A program made the position numbers and the translations under genes. Shown piece by piece: positions 32,897 through 43,702 of a DNA stretch of 64,000 bases (position 1 is the first letter of the stretch; each line of letters begins with the position of its first letter). Under the pieces are notes generated by a model, which had not been told where the DNA came from, ran no database searches, and saw nothing but the letters and a program-made list of their open reading frames with translations. Source of the stretch: Tenrec ecaudatus (lineage: Eukaryota; Chordata; Mammalia; Afrosoricida; Tenrecidae); contig NC_134542.1 in NCBI RefSeq assembly GCF_050624435.1, forward strand, positions 11,181,497 to 11,245,496, in the 5' to 3' direction.

Positions 32897-33844
32897 TCTT
32901 TTGTGAGGGGTAAGGAGGGGTTAATCATTTTGTTAGGGGCTCATACAAACTTATCACAATCCATACACACATCAATTGTGTAAAGCACATTTGTACATTC
33001 ACTGCCCTCATCATTCTCAAAGCATTTGCTCTCCACTTAAGCCCCTGGCATCAGCTCCTCATTTTCCCTCTCCCTCTCTGCTCCCCCCTCCCTCATGAAC
33101 CCTTAATAATTTATAAATTTTATTTTATCATATCTTACACTGTCTAATGTCTCCCTTCACCCACCTTTCTGTTGTCCGTCCCCCAGGGAGGAGGTTATAT
33201 GTAGATCCTTGTAATCGGTTCCCCCTTTCCATCTCATTCTCCCAGTATCGCCACTCTCACCACTTGTCCTGAAGGGGTCATCTGCCCTGGATTCCCTGTT
33301 TACGTTCCCATCTGTACCAGTGTACATCTTCTGGTCTAGTCAGATTTGTAAGGTAGATAGTTGGTGGGGAGGAAGCATTTAGAAACTACAGGAAAGTTGT
33401 GTTTCATTGTTGCTATACTGCACCCTGACTGGCCTGTCTCTTCCTTGTGACCCTTCCATAAGGGGATGTCCAATTGCCCACAGATGGGCTTTGGGTCTCT
33501 ACTCTTCACTCCCTCTCATTCACAATGATATGATTTTTTGTCCTGATGATGCCCGATACCTGATCCCTTTGGCACCTTGTGATCGCACATGCTAGTGTGC
33601 TTCTTCCATGCGGGCTTTGTTGCTTTCGAGCTAGATGGCTGCTTGTTTACCTTCAAGCCTCTAAGACCCCAGATGCTATATCTTTTGATAGCCAGGCACC
33701 ATCAGCTTTATTCGCCACATTTTCTTATGCACCCATTTGTCTTCAGCAATCGTATCATGGAGGTGTGCACCCAATGATATGATTTTTTTGTTCTTTGATG
33801 CCTGATAACTGATTCCTTCAGTACCTCATGATCATGCAGGCTGG
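32897..33844 (-). mobile_element. LINE-1 3'-UTR-like retroposon, copy 5, antisense, subtype with internal duplication
   Basis: Starts after '(ac)n-tctcttc' on the left and ends 'gcaggctgg' on the right, where ACACACACACTCT reappears (33845-33857), giving a target duplication within the microsatellite. The internal segment starting 'tatgattttt' at 33529 restarts at 33778, a 249-bp period matching copy 4. Confidence 0.88.
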
Positions 33845-33869
33845 ACACACACACTCTTAAAAGTAGAAT

Positions 33870-33955
33870 TTTAGTAAGTGCTTTTCTCCAAGGGACTCAA
33901 TGGAGCATTATTTGTAATACTGACTAATTGGAAACAACCAATATTTTCAATATAA
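33870..33955 (+). mobile_element. LINE-1 3'-region scrap
   Basis: 'ggagcattatttgtaatac' followed by 'ttggaaacaaccaatatttt' is the order found in 3' ends of old mammalian L1s. Confidence 0.5.
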
Positions 33956-33957
33956 AA

Positions 33958-34162
33958 TTCTAAAAATCTATTGCTTTTGAGTAAATTCTGACTAAAGCAA
34001 CCCTGAGAGACAAAGTAGAACTGCCCAATAGAGTTGTGAAACTGTCCATCTTTATTGGAGCAGGCAGCCTCATCGTTCTCCCATGGAGTGGCTGGTGGAG
34101 TTGAACCAGCTACCTTTAGGTTGGCAGTCCAATACTTAACCCATGTTGCCCCCCAGGACTCC
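33958..34162 (-). repeat. AfroSINE, antisense
   Basis: 'gagacaaagtagaactgccc', 'gcctcatcgttctcccatgg' and 'ggttggcagtccaatactta'. Confidence 0.88.
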
Positions 34163-34227
34163 CTAAAATATTCAGTAGTAAAGCATTATTTAAATAAGTC
34201 TTGATACTCGCCTATGAGTTGGTTGGT

Positions 34228-34271
34228 ATCACATATGGCAGCTAAATGGTTAAGTGCTATGTGGCCAACTG
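34228..34271 (+). repeat. AfroSINE 5' part, split by a later insertion
   Basis: 'ggcagctaaatggttaagtg' and 'tatgtggccaactg' are the SINE head. The continuation ('aaaggttggcaatttgat') appears at 34483 after the intervening SINE. Confidence 0.72.
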
Positions 34272-34482
34272 AAAACCCCAAGCCCAAACTCACTGCTGTC
34301 CACTCAATTCCGACTCATAGTGACCCTAGAGGACAGCTGAGAATTGCTCCTGTGGGTTTCCCAGCCTGTATCTCTTTATGGGAGTAGAAAGCTCCATCTT
34401 TCTACCAAGGAGTTACTGGTGGTTTCAAACTGTTGACCTTGCAGTTAGCAGCCCAATGTGTAGCTGCTACGTCAAAGGTTGG
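34272..34482 (-). repeat. AfroSINE, antisense, inserted into another AfroSINE
   Basis: A complete copy: 'cccaaactcactgctgtcca', 'agtgaccctagaggacagct' and 'gcagcccaatgtgtagctgc'. Its flanks rejoin into one plus-strand SINE. Confidence 0.9.
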
Positions 34483-34529
34483 CAATTTGATCGTGAACTA
34501 TGATGCAGATGTTTAAAATTGAGAATCAG

Positions 34530-35399
34530 AATCAATAATGACACAGGAAATTTTTATCAATAGGTGCTACAAAGCAGAATGAAAATAAATGATAATGCCT
34601 ATGATATTTATCTTTGGCCAAAAGGAACTGAAAGAGTTTTCTTTTTTATACTTGGGCTTCTATAACAGGTCTGCCTTTTGCACAACACATGCAAACAGGA
34701 AAGAAAAGCCAGCCAGCGTGTGGGTGGTTCAGATTTCCTTGTGTCACAGAGAAACCACGCAGCATAAAATTGTCCTGCTGTCCTCGTAAAAGAAACTAAA
34801 TATCTAACCTGTTGCTTGGGGTCTGTCATCTGAGCCTGCGTCATCAGATCTTAGGGGAGAATCCTGAACACTTCATAACTTTCCATCCGTGGAACTTTTT
34901 CTTTTCCCCTTCAAAAGTTGGTGTAACAGCAAACTAAGCTGGGGGTGGAGGGGGAGGAGAAGTCAAGGACCTCCCTGTTTTGTCAACTCTGGCCATCCTC
35001 TCAATGTTTTCTAATGCACTTGAACTCATTTTTAAGCACTGAGGTCACTTATCCAAGAAACTGATTTGGAGACACAATCTAATGAGCAAACATTGATCTG
35101 AAAGATTAAGATGGAAAAATCCAAATTTACTCCAGAATGAAAGCTATTATTTGCATACATTTACAGATGTGCTTTTGGAAAACCACCATTATTCTCTCCC
35201 TTCAGCATGAAAATGGGAATTGTATCAAATTCTATTAAACACCCTTTAAAATAGGCATATGAGTAGTTATGTGTATACACACATGGAGAATGCTCACCGT
35301 GCATGCAGGAAATGGTTTTGATAGTCTGACGGGATGTGGACAGCGTAGCAATCACAGGCTGACTTACAATTTTGGATGAAGGGCAAAGTGGTCTGTTTG
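34530..35399. other. Single-copy-looking sequence
   Basis: No recognised repeat or exon. A 104-codon minus frame at 35161-35475 runs into the next SINE. Confidence 0.4.
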
Positions 35400-35401
35400 T
35401 T

Positions 35402-35600
35402 TTCAGTAAGCCCACTGCTATCAAGTCAATTCTGATGCAGGGCATCAGAACAGCCCTGGGCCTTTGGGTTTCCAAGAATACAAATCTTTACAGGATCAGA
35501 CAGCCTCACCTTTCTCCCAAGGGGCAGCTGGTGGCTTTGAACCATCAACCTTTCTATTCGTAGCCCAACACTCAACCCACAGTGCTCCCAGGGCACCTTT
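35402..35600 (-). repeat. AfroSINE, antisense
   Basis: 'cccactgctatcaagtcaat', 'gcctcacctttctcccaagg' and 'ttcgtagcccaacactcaac'. Confidence 0.88.
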
Positions 35601-35774
35601 GGTTCCAAGATAGCTCCCCAAGTGTTTGGATTTTTTGGTTAGCTTTTTCTTTCGATTCTTCACATGCGTAATTCTATTCTGGTGATAGACCTAACTTGAG
35701 GGATCCTCAAAATGTGCAGGGGAAATTCCATGAGCCTTTGATTCCATTTTTCCACGAACTTTTGATGCCGGCCT

Positions 35775-35985
35775 CATGGGCACCTGGTGTAGTGGTTACA
35801 GTTTGGGCTACAATCCACAAGGTCAAAAGTTTGAAACCATCAGCTGTTCCCAGGGAGAAAGATGGAGCTTTCTAATCCTATAAAGAGTCAGTCTTGGAAA
35901 ACCCACAGGGGCAGTTCTACCCTGTCCTATGGGTTCTCTATGAGTTGGTATCAACTTGATGGCAGTGTGTGGTCTTGGTTTATTT
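35775..35985 (+). repeat. AfroSINE, full length
   Basis: 'atgggcacctggtgtagtgg', 'acaggggcagttctaccctg' and 'caacttgatggcagtgtgtg'. Confidence 0.92.
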
Positions 35986-36284
35986 TGTAGGCATATCAGT
36001 GATAAGGTTTGCCATTGTAAACATTACAGACAAGACCTGCTGTCTTAATTTTCTGAGGATAGGGATGCACTGATACTCAGGCATATCCCATGCCTGACTC
36101 ACTGCCTTTAATGAAGGTTGTTGATGTTTGACACACTTCTCAGACAAAAAAGCAAACCCAAGGTGCTCCAACCAGAGACAAAAGCTCAAGGACTGTATTG
36201 CCCTCCCCTTAGCTGGATGCCACTGACATAAACCCCCAATGTCCAGAATAATGACCACTTGCTCCGGTGGTTCTAGGTTCTCAA
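35986..36284. other. Spacer without a recognised feature
   Basis: Single-copy DNA; no gene supported. Confidence 0.4.
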
Positions 36285-36478
36285 ACGATGGCTGGTAGCG
36301 GCTACGAGATGAGCTGCTAACTGCAACATCAGCAGTTTGAAGCCACCAACTGCTCTGCAGGAGAAAGACAGGGCTTTCTACTCCCAGAGAGTCGCACTCT
36401 CGGAAACTCACAGGAGCAGTTCTGTCCTGTCCTCAGGTTGCTTTCAGTCAGCATCGACTCAATGGCAGTGAGAAAGCA
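36285..36478 (+). repeat. AfroSINE, first of a tandem pair
   Basis: 'gagctgctaactgcaacatc', 'ctttctactcccagagagtc' and 'catcgactcaatggcagtga', ending in an A-rich tail. Confidence 0.9.
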
Positions 36479-36482
36479 AAAA

Positions 36483-36650
36483 AAGGTGGGGTCGTGGGTT
36501 ATGTGTTGGGCTGTCAACCGCAATGTCAGCAATTAAAACCCACCACCAGTTCCAAATAAGAAAGATGAGGCGACAGTTCTATTCTATCCTACAGGGCCCC
36601 TATGACTCAGAATTAGCTCAATGACCGTGAGTTTGCATTTTGCGAGGGAA
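36483..36650 (+). repeat. AfroSINE, second of a tandem pair
   Basis: 'tggggtcgtgggttatgtgt', 'tgtcaaccgcaatgtcagc' and 'agctcaatgaccgtgagttt'. A gap of about 35 bp removes the 'ctactcccgtaaag' block. Confidence 0.88.
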
Positions 36651-37085
36651 GTATGACAAACCTATCCAATTTTGGAGATGGCATATGAAATAAGAAAACA
36701 AAATATTTTATTCAGGCTTTTAAATAGTGATTGCCTGTTGAAAGATAACATTTTGGAGGGATTGGGATAAATTTATTAAAGGTAATATCACCTATCCTTT
36801 AAAAACTATTTTCTTTTCACATGGATACTAGACAATTTTGAGCCACATCGATGACGTACAACAGCCTGGGCAGAGCTCGGCGCTTGCCTCAAGTTATGGC
36901 AGCATGTAAGCACAGACGGGTAGAGAGCTGGCGTCATTTAATTCAACCCTGGTTAGAAAACGGACCAGAGCCAGAAGCTGTACTGAGCAGTCACAGGTCA
37001 AGTGGGAATTAAGACGGAAGCGGTGCCACCCATGACGTCTTATGGAATAATGTGGATGGGAGGAAGGGACTTTTATTTTTTTGTC
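36651..37085. other. AT-rich sequence without a recognised feature
   Basis: Nothing recognised; a short GC-richer stretch is present at about 36850-36950. Confidence 0.4.
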
Positions 37086-37345
37086 TGGAATTTTTTAATT
37101 TATTTTTTAATCGTTTTATTAGGGGCTCACACAACTCTTATCACTCTTATCCATGCATACATCGATTATGTAAAGCACATCTGTACATTTATTACCCTCA
37201 TCATTCTCAAAACATTTGCTCTCCACTTAAGCCCCTGGCATCAGCTCCTCATTTTCCTCCTCCCTCCCCGTTTTCCGCTCCCTCGTGAATCCTTGATAAT
37301 TTATAAATTATTATTTTGTCATATCTTGCCCTGTCCGACATCTCC
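37086..37345 (-). mobile_element. LINE-1 3'-UTR-like retroposon 3' end, left arm of an inverted pair
   Basis: 'aatcgttttattaggggctc' through 'tcatcattctcaaaacattt', 'ggcatcagctcctcatttt' and 'gataatttataaattattat'. Only the last ~250 bp of the element are present, in antisense. Confidence 0.88.
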
Positions 37346-37419
37346 TGGAAGGATCCTTTCTTAGGAGGTTCATCTGCTTTGTTGGTTTTTGCCATTATAA
37401 CGTTGAGTTCTTTCATCTG

Positions 37420-37622
37420 TAATTTATCAAGGGTGCATGAGAGAAGGGACCGAGGGGGAGGGAGGGAAAATGAGGGGTTAATATTAAAGTCTCAAGTAGA
37501 AAGAAAATACTTTGACAATGATAATGGCAACATATGTACAAATGGATGAATGTGACACAATGGATGAAAGTGTGGATTGTGATAAGAGCTGTAAGGGACT
37601 CTAATAAAAGTATTTAATAAAC
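37420..37622 (+). mobile_element. LINE-1 3'-UTR-like retroposon 3' end, right arm of an inverted pair
   Basis: 'tgtaatttatcaagggtgca', 'gacaatgataatggcaacat' and 'ctctaataaaagtatttaat' form the sense 3' end. It covers the same part of the element as the left arm. Confidence 0.88.
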
Positions 37623-37639
37623 GCGTGAGCATGCGAGCG

Positions 37640-37674
37640 TGCACACACACACAAACACACACAAACACACACAA
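37640..37674. repeat. (AC)n with AAAC interruptions
   Basis: Interrupted AC tract just after the retroposon tail. Confidence 0.9.
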
Positions 37675-37914
37675 AAGAAGAGCAAAGAATTAGCCATTAT
37701 ATTCAAGGGTTTTGACGCACCGCCCCTAATTCCTACTGATATGCGAGGCGGAGAGTTCTCACTGTAGACGCTCTGTTACATGTGCTGTAGGGACATACTT
37801 TTCACATGAAGTTATGAGTAATGGTTGTCACAGTTTAGGTTTTCTCATAAAGGCTCACCCACATCATTCAGGAACTTCACTGTAAGGGAATGTCAAGCTC
37901 TCTGCCCCAGATCT
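37675..37914. other. Spacer without a recognised feature
   Basis: Single-copy DNA. Confidence 0.4.
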
Positions 37915-38300
37915 GGTGCATGGCCATTGAGTGGCATCTACTCGTGGAGCGCTTAGAGATGCAGGACAATGACTACCTGGTCTTGCCTCATCAGCAGCAT
38001 GTTTGAGTCCATCACTGTAGCTACTGACCGCACTAAGGGTCTCCCTTCCCTGGGCCGGCCAATTCTTCACCAATCATAATGTCCTTCTCTAGTGACTGAC
38101 ACCCCACCCCCCACCCCAGATGACATGTTCAAAAGAAGGGAGTGGGATCATGATTCATCTGTGTGTGATCTTTGTTGCTTCCCCTGGCTAATTTTTGGAA
38201 GTAGATCACCAAGCCATCCTCCTCTACTCTGTTGTGGTCTAGAAGCCTCCCTGAAACCTGCCCACCATGGCTTCCCTGGCTGGTGTTCGAAATACCAAGT
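37915..38300 (-). repeat. Long composite SINE/RTE-tail element, antisense
   Basis: 'catggccattgagtggcatc', 'gtttgagtccatcactgtag', 'atgacatgttcaaaagaagg', 'tttttggaagtagatcacca' and 'ccctgaaacctgcccacca' follow the same order as the element at 14.6-15.0 kb. Confidence 0.65.
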
Positions 38301-38304
38301 GGCA

Positions 38305-38465
38305 AGGCTTCCAGCCTCAACTCTCACTGCCATCAAGTCGGTGCTGACTCCCAGCAACCCCCTGTGGGTTTCCAAGACTGTAACTGTTCATGGGAGTGGA
38401 AAGCCCAGTCTTTCTCCTGCGGAGCTGCTGGTGGTTTCGAACTGCTGACCTTGCGGATTGAGGAA
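38305..38465 (-). repeat. AfroSINE, antisense
   Basis: 'tcactgccatcaagtcggtg', 'gtctttctcctgcggagctg' and 'gctgaccttgcggattgag'; the 'aggacagggtagaact' block is deleted. Confidence 0.88.
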
Positions 38466-38777
38466 AGATGCTCATCGTGCTGAGGGGACATCACTGCAGT
38501 TTGCTTATTTTCTCATCGTGAGAACAGGTGAGATAAGTGACTCACGCAGGAGCTGCTGTCTGTTATGATCAAAATGGTTAAGGCTGAGGTCAATTATAAA
38601 CTTTGGGGGAACCCCATTGCCCCGAGCACTGTGTGTTTCATTCATCTTGGGAATTATGTTCTGGCTGAAGGTCAAGTACAAACATAGCCAAGTCCACACA
38701 CTAGTCACCTCCAGGTAGGCAAAAGACTGCTGGGCACTCCCAGACCAGACAGCCCTGCTGTTTGAGGAGACAGGCTG
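38466..38777. other. Spacer without a recognised feature
   Basis: Single-copy DNA; no repeat or exon recognised. Confidence 0.4.
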
Positions 38778-38858
38778 TAGCAGTTCTACAGAGCAGCTGG
38801 TGGGTTTGAACTGCTGGCCTGGGAATTGACAGCCCAACTCATAACCCACTAAGTCACT
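38778..38858 (-). repeat. AfroSINE head fragment, antisense
   Basis: 'gcagctggtgggtttgaact' and 'cccaactcataacccactaa' only. Confidence 0.75.
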
Positions 38859-38861
38859 AAA

Positions 38862-39022
38862 CTCAAAAACTCTCTGCCTTTGAGTTGATGCCGACCCGTA
38901 GTGACCTTCAGGACAAGGTAGAACTGCCCCCGTGAGTTTCCAAGACTATAACTGTTTATGCCAGCAGAGAGCTTCTTTCTCCAGAGGAGAGCTGGTGATT
39001 TTAAACTGCTGACCACTGTGAC
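38862..39022 (-). repeat. AfroSINE, antisense, 5'-truncated
   Basis: 'ctgcctttgagttgatgccg', 'gtagtgaccttcaggacaag' and 'ggtgattttaaactgctgac'. It is adjacent to the preceding head fragment in the same orientation. Confidence 0.86.
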
Positions 39023-39509
39023 CTTTATAAATGGCGACCCCCTAATGACCATATTCAACAAAGTTCATCTACCTCACAGGTAACACCCAGCTCTCTTATA
39101 ACCAGGCAGAAATGACCATGGAAATTAAAGGGCATATTTCAATTAATTCAGGTTTGCCAAGGATCGTGCCTGAAAGAAAAAGAAAAAGCCAGCAGCAAAC
39201 TCCACAGAGGTGCAAGGTAGGTCTTGCAAACTTCGTATCAAATGAGAGAAGAGAAGCACTAAAGAATATACTTGGATACTTGTCTGACCCCACAGCATAG
39301 TGATCATAAAGGACCACGTCAGCATATTCAGTGCATATTTATATGGTGAAATATAAAGAATGAAAAAGAAATAATGAGAAGCAATCAGATTCTGGTTTCT
39401 TTCAGGGAAGATAAAGGGGACTATGCTTCAAAGGGATGCAAGGAGCCTCTTAGGGGCTGCCAGTGCACTGTTCCTTGAGCAGAATAATCTCCATGTAGGA
39501 ATTCACAGC
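39023..39509. other. Single-copy-looking sequence
   Basis: No recognised feature. Confidence 0.4.
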
Positions 39510-39511
39510 CT

Positions 39512-39660
39512 AACAAGGAGCGCTGGTGGCCCACTGCTTAAGCACGCAGCACTGCACACCTGTCAGCCACTCCTTGGGCGACAGATGGGGCCGTCTGCTT
39601 CTGTGGGGCAGTTGCACAGGGTGACTATGATTTGGAATTGGCTAAGTGGCAATTACATCA
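39512..39660 (+). repeat. AfroSINE with internal deletion
   Basis: 'aaggagcgctggtggcccac' head directly reaches 'ggggcagttgcacagggtga' and 'gaattggctaagtggcaatt' with a shortened middle. Confidence 0.78.
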
Positions 39661-39869
39661 GAAATGGATTTCGTCCTTAAATAAGTCATTTAATTTTGAA
39701 TTTATGAATTCACCTTCCTGTATTATATTTAATAACAAATGTATTTTTAAAGATAAATTATGATGAATTTAGACTTACTCCATAGCAAAGCATGGGTGTT
39801 TCAATACCCCTGAAATATACTACTTTACCACATTGTCTGCTTAAAGAATATGTCTTTTTTTTTTTTAGC
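39661..39869. other. AT-rich spacer
   Basis: AT-rich DNA ending in a T run (39857-39867). Confidence 0.4.
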
Positions 39870-40050
39870 AATAACTCAAATCAAGCCTACTGCCCCTGAG
39901 GAGATGCAGACCCATAATAACCTCGTGAGTTTTCCAAGGCTGTGTAACTTCACAGGAACACAGAGCCTCATCTTTTCCCCTTGGAGTGGCTGGTGGGTTT
40001 GAACTGCCAATCTTATAGTTAGTACAGTTACCCAACAGTGTGACCAAGTG
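39870..40050 (-). repeat. AfroSINE, antisense
   Basis: 'aatcaagcctactgcccctg', 'gcctcatcttttccccttgg' and 'gtttgaactgccaatcttat'. Confidence 0.82.
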
Positions 40051-40289
40051 CCACATACTTCACTCCTGTTCAATTAGCAACAGAAAGGCAAAGGCTAGAA
40101 TAGATAAATGGGCAATGCGGTTTCCATGGAATATTCAGTCAATGAAAATATGGAAAGATTCAGAAACTCCCTAGGCAACACAGCAGTCCATCCTACTCTC
40201 CTTAGATGCTAAGGAGCACACTGTGTTTGCGGACATGGGAAATTAACTGGGGCTTTATGTATATAGGTGGACATTATCGTACTGACTAC
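40051..40289. other. Spacer without a recognised feature
   Basis: Single-copy AT-rich DNA. Confidence 0.4.
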
Positions 40290-40455
40290 TTATTGTCCTG
40301 CGGCCAATTTTGAGCCGCAGTGACCCTTGTAGAGGAGAGCCGAGTAGCCTCCCAGGGTTGACAAGACTGTGTGGCCAGCTATGTCTTTCTCCCTTGGCTT
40401 GCCTGCTGGGCTCAACCTCTCCCCTTAGGCTCAGCCACTCAGCCACTTGTTCAGT
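40290..40455 (-). repeat. AfroSINE, antisense, diverged
   Basis: 'agccgcagtgacccttgtag', 'cttgcctgctgggctcaacc' and 'cactcagccacttgttcag' keep the order of the family with many changes. Confidence 0.65.
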
Positions 40456-40720
40456 ACTGCACCTCCAGGCTTTCTTACTACTAATAGATTCGATTCAACA
40501 TGGATAAAATCACAAAACATAATACCCAAATGAGAAGCTCGGCCTCCAACAGATATGTGTAAAATATTAAGGGATTTACTACATTCTAAACACCACAAGG
40601 CAACAATATTTACTTTTTAAATGGAGATTATACATACACACATTCTGCAGACATGCAAACAAGTGTGCAGGAATGATATACACAGATGTCCTAGAATAGA
40701 AGAGGAATTAAGGAATGTGT

Positions 40721-40723
<3 letters not shown>
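40456..40723. other. Spacer without a recognised feature
   Basis: AT-rich DNA. Confidence 0.4.

Positions 40724-40776
<53 letters not shown>
40724..40776. repeat. (CT)n microsatellite
   Basis: About 26 perfect CT units, lying on the tail side of the antisense SINE that follows. Confidence 0.97.
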
Positions 40777-40782
<6 letters not shown>

Positions 40783-40789
40783 GTATTTA

Positions 40790-40984
40790 ACCTCACTCAC
40801 TGTTTTGGAGTCAATTTTGACTTCTAGTGAGTCTATAAGATAGGATAGGACTTCCCCTGTTAATTTGTGAAAGTAACTCATTATGAATATTGAAAACCTC
40901 ATCTTTATCCTGAGAAGCAGATAGTGGTTTTGAACTGATAACCTTGTGATTAGCAGTGCATTGTAATCCACTATGCCACCAGGG
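40790..40984 (-). repeat. AfroSINE, antisense, AT-drifted
   Basis: 'acctcactcactgttttgga', 'gtctataagataggatagga' and 'atccactatgccaccaggg'. It is flanked by microsatellites on both sides. Confidence 0.9.
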
Positions 40985-40993
40985 TGTGTGTGA

Positions 40994-40994
<1 letters not shown>

Positions 40995-41024
<30 letters not shown>
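40995..41024. repeat. (AC)n microsatellite
   Basis: About 15 AC units directly beyond the SINE head. Confidence 0.95.
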
Positions 41025-41027
<3 letters not shown>

Positions 41028-41859
41028 CCTAAAGGCAGAGATCTGAAAGTAAACAAGTCAAAGTTCATAAATATCAACCTAATCACAAGGGTAGTAGAAT
41101 AATTGATGCTTGGTATATTACTTTTCTTTGTGTGGAATACTTTCTACATCTACTTCCATTTAGAAATTTAACAACGAACCCAGCGGAGGAAGTGAACCCC
41201 TTCAGTGCAGCTGTTCCTCAGTTCTTGATCTGGGACGCGGTCCCATGGTCCTGCGCTGTCAGCAAATTCCGGCACCAAGAGGAAGGATAACCCATCTCTC
41301 TCCCCTCGAGCCTCATCTTATTGTGAGATCAGCAGAGGAGCTCTGGCACAGCCCACGCCCAGCACTCGGCCCCGGACTAGACCCAGAACTGGGTGTCTGC
41401 AGTCAAGTAGCAGAAGAGCTTCACTCTGGGTGTTTCAGTACAAACTGTGTGGGCGGGCACTTCCTCCCCGTCTAGACTCAGCAGATCACACCCCTGGTAT
41501 GTTCATGTTCTGAGATCCAGTAACGTAGAACTGAAGCCATTTCAGGCCAAGCATGGCTTTGGTGAGTGCACCACGGAGATTACACATATAACGGCCCGAA
41601 GGCCAAGCGTAGCTCTCACTTATACATTGGTTAGCCCGCATCGGGCTAATTTCAAAGTGTTGGTTTGGCTGCAAACACTTCACGTTTGAGAACATTCTCG
41701 CAGAACCTGGACATCTAGTTGATCACTTGAAATACAGGAAGGGTGCTTCTATTCAATTCCATCAACTGGCGCTGGAGAGCATCCATCCTCCTCCTCCGAT
41801 CATCCCCCTATTTCTGCTTCGGTCCTTAAGTCGCTTGTCCCAGTAGGCATTTCAATTCC
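41025..41859. other. Single-copy-looking sequence
   Basis: No interspersed repeat recognised. It has slightly more CpG than the surroundings around 41200-41290 and 41590-41650. A possible conserved non-coding region, unproven. Confidence 0.35.
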
Positions 41860-41950
41860 CCTATTTTACAGTTAACAGAAGTAGGGTCCAGAGAGGTACA
41901 GTGCTTTGCCCAGTGTCAGAATTAGGCCGTGGAGGGACCCATGCTGGCAA
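41860..41950 (-). repeat. MIR, antisense
   Basis: 'ttttacagttaacagaagta', 'agagaggtacagtgctttgc' and 'ccagtgtcagaattaggcc' follow the antisense MIR core order. Confidence 0.65.
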
Positions 41951-42730
41951 TCTATCGCCCAAGTGAGAGCTAACTTACGGACATTCCTTTTCTTTAAAAG
42001 GTGAAGGCCCCTTTCGTAAGCCCTTTATGACACATTTCCCATGTGACTTAGCAGGTACCGAATCCAGACCCATAACTTTTCACAGAGACATTTCAAATGC
42101 TTAGAAAAAAAACACTGTAGTGACCCTAAGAAGTCATCACGCTTTGGCCAATCTAACACTGACAATTTTACATGTAAAAAAAGTCCCAAGAAAATATGGC
42201 GACAGACTGGAAAGTGGCATAAGAAGAAGTTGAATGGTCACAGCTTATCCATTTTGTAGGTTGGTCCTTACCCAAGTATCATTCTTCCCTTCCCCCAGCA
42301 ACACCTCCCAATTCCTCTCGCCTTCTCTGCAGTCCAAGAAAGATGTGCAAACTTCATTCTGAAACTCTTCTCCAAGCTCCCCCTACCACACAGGTGTGAA
42401 GGTTTTTACTCCTTGGGTTTATTTATTCCTGGGTTAAAGGTGGGAGAGAGACCACACTGATTTAGATGGTACCTAGTTATCACATGAAGATATATTTGCT
42501 ACCTGGGCTGGGCATCGCAAGTCTGTAAAATGGGCTTGTGTGAGGGCCAGACCCTGGAAGAGAGGCCTTTAGAATGTAGTGGCAGAATACTGGAAACAAT
42601 TTCCATGTGAATCAATGGCGGTACAGCTCAATTAACTAACTCTCCCATTGTGCAAACAGTGCAAAAAGAAAACAGGCCCAGTTGACATGCTGAGACGGAG
42701 AGAGCTACAGGTTGCAAACAGACATGAGAA
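41951..42730. other. Single-copy-looking sequence
   Basis: No recognised repeat or exon. Confidence 0.4.
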
Positions 42731-42932
42731 AGAGCCCTGGAAGCACAGTGGGTGAGGCAGTGGGCTGCTAACCCCAAGCTAAGCAGTTCAAAACCACCAG
42801 TTGCTCCAGGGGGGGGGGCAAAGATGAGGCTTTCTACTCCTGTAAAGATTTAATCTCGGAAACCCACAGAGGCAGTTCTACTGTTCTACAGAGGCGCTAT
42901 GAGTTGGAACCGGCCTGATGGCATTGCTTTTG
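42731..42932 (+). repeat. AfroSINE, full length
   Basis: 'agagccctggaagcacagtg', 'ggctgctaaccccaagctaa', a G run at 42811-42819 and 'gaaccggcctgatggcattg'. Confidence 0.92.
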
Positions 42933-43299
42933 AAGAAATATAGAGCATGATATCAGTTATGTTTAAAATCACAAATAAAAATATGCTCTTGTCCATGTGT
43001 ATGCAATGAGAACACTTCTAGAAATTTCTGGAAACCAGGAAGGAGGGACAGCAATACTCTGGGAAGAGAGGCTGCGGTGGGGAAGAGTGCTTCAGGAGGG
43101 CTGTCCTTTTTGCGTCCCTTGTAAAGACTTGAGTTAACATCTGATTCAGATGGGAAGCACCTTTGGAGTATGTGTGGCCAGAGTTTCTGAGCAGCTCTCC
43201 GTGAAACATTAGTATTTCTGCAACTCTCAATTTCTTTCTTTCTTTTGGCTTCCATTTTTTTATTACAGCAAATAATATGCTAAGTGTTCTAGCACATGT
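42933..43299. other. Spacer without a recognised feature
   Basis: Two overlapping minus frames (100 and 70 codons) occur in different phases; neither has splice signals or a recognisable domain. Confidence 0.4.
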
Positions 43300-43465
43300 A
43301 AAACAATAATTTTATTGGGGGCTCATACAGCTCTTATCACAATACAGACATGCATACATACACAGTGTCCAGCACATTTGTACATTTGTTGCCCATCATC
43401 ATTTTCAAAACATTTTCTTTCTACCTGAGTCCTTGGTGTCAGCAAATGAGGAACAACTATCCATT
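43300..43465 (-). mobile_element. LINE-1 3'-UTR-like retroposon, 3' end only, antisense
   Basis: 'aacaataattttattggggg', 'catacagctcttatcacaat', 'tcattttcaaaacattttct' and 'gtccttggtgtcagcaaatg'. Confidence 0.85.
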
Positions 43466-43539
43466 TCCAATCATCATCTCATTGTTAAAGTCTGCGGAAC
43501 GCCTGCTCGACTGTGAGAATGGGAATTATACTGTGCGAG

Positions 43540-43702
43540 CTAAGCCAAACCCGCACTCACTGCCCTGGGGTGGTTTCTGACACAGCGGTTCTTGGTAGAG
43601 GCTGTAAACCTTGACCGGGACACACAGCCTCCTCTTCCTCTGGATAGGCTAGTGGTTTTGAACCTCCGACCTGATAGCTGGATGACCTCAAGTGCCACCA
43701 GG
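43540..43702 (-). repeat. AfroSINE, antisense, diverged
   Basis: 'gccaaacccgcactcactgc', 'ggctagtggttttgaacctc' and 'gacctcaagtgccaccagg'. Confidence 0.82.

Noticed and set aside
43350..43465. Independent gene-like frame in a retroposon end
   Set aside because: The frame begins inside the antisense 3'-UTR copy and simply runs into flanking DNA.
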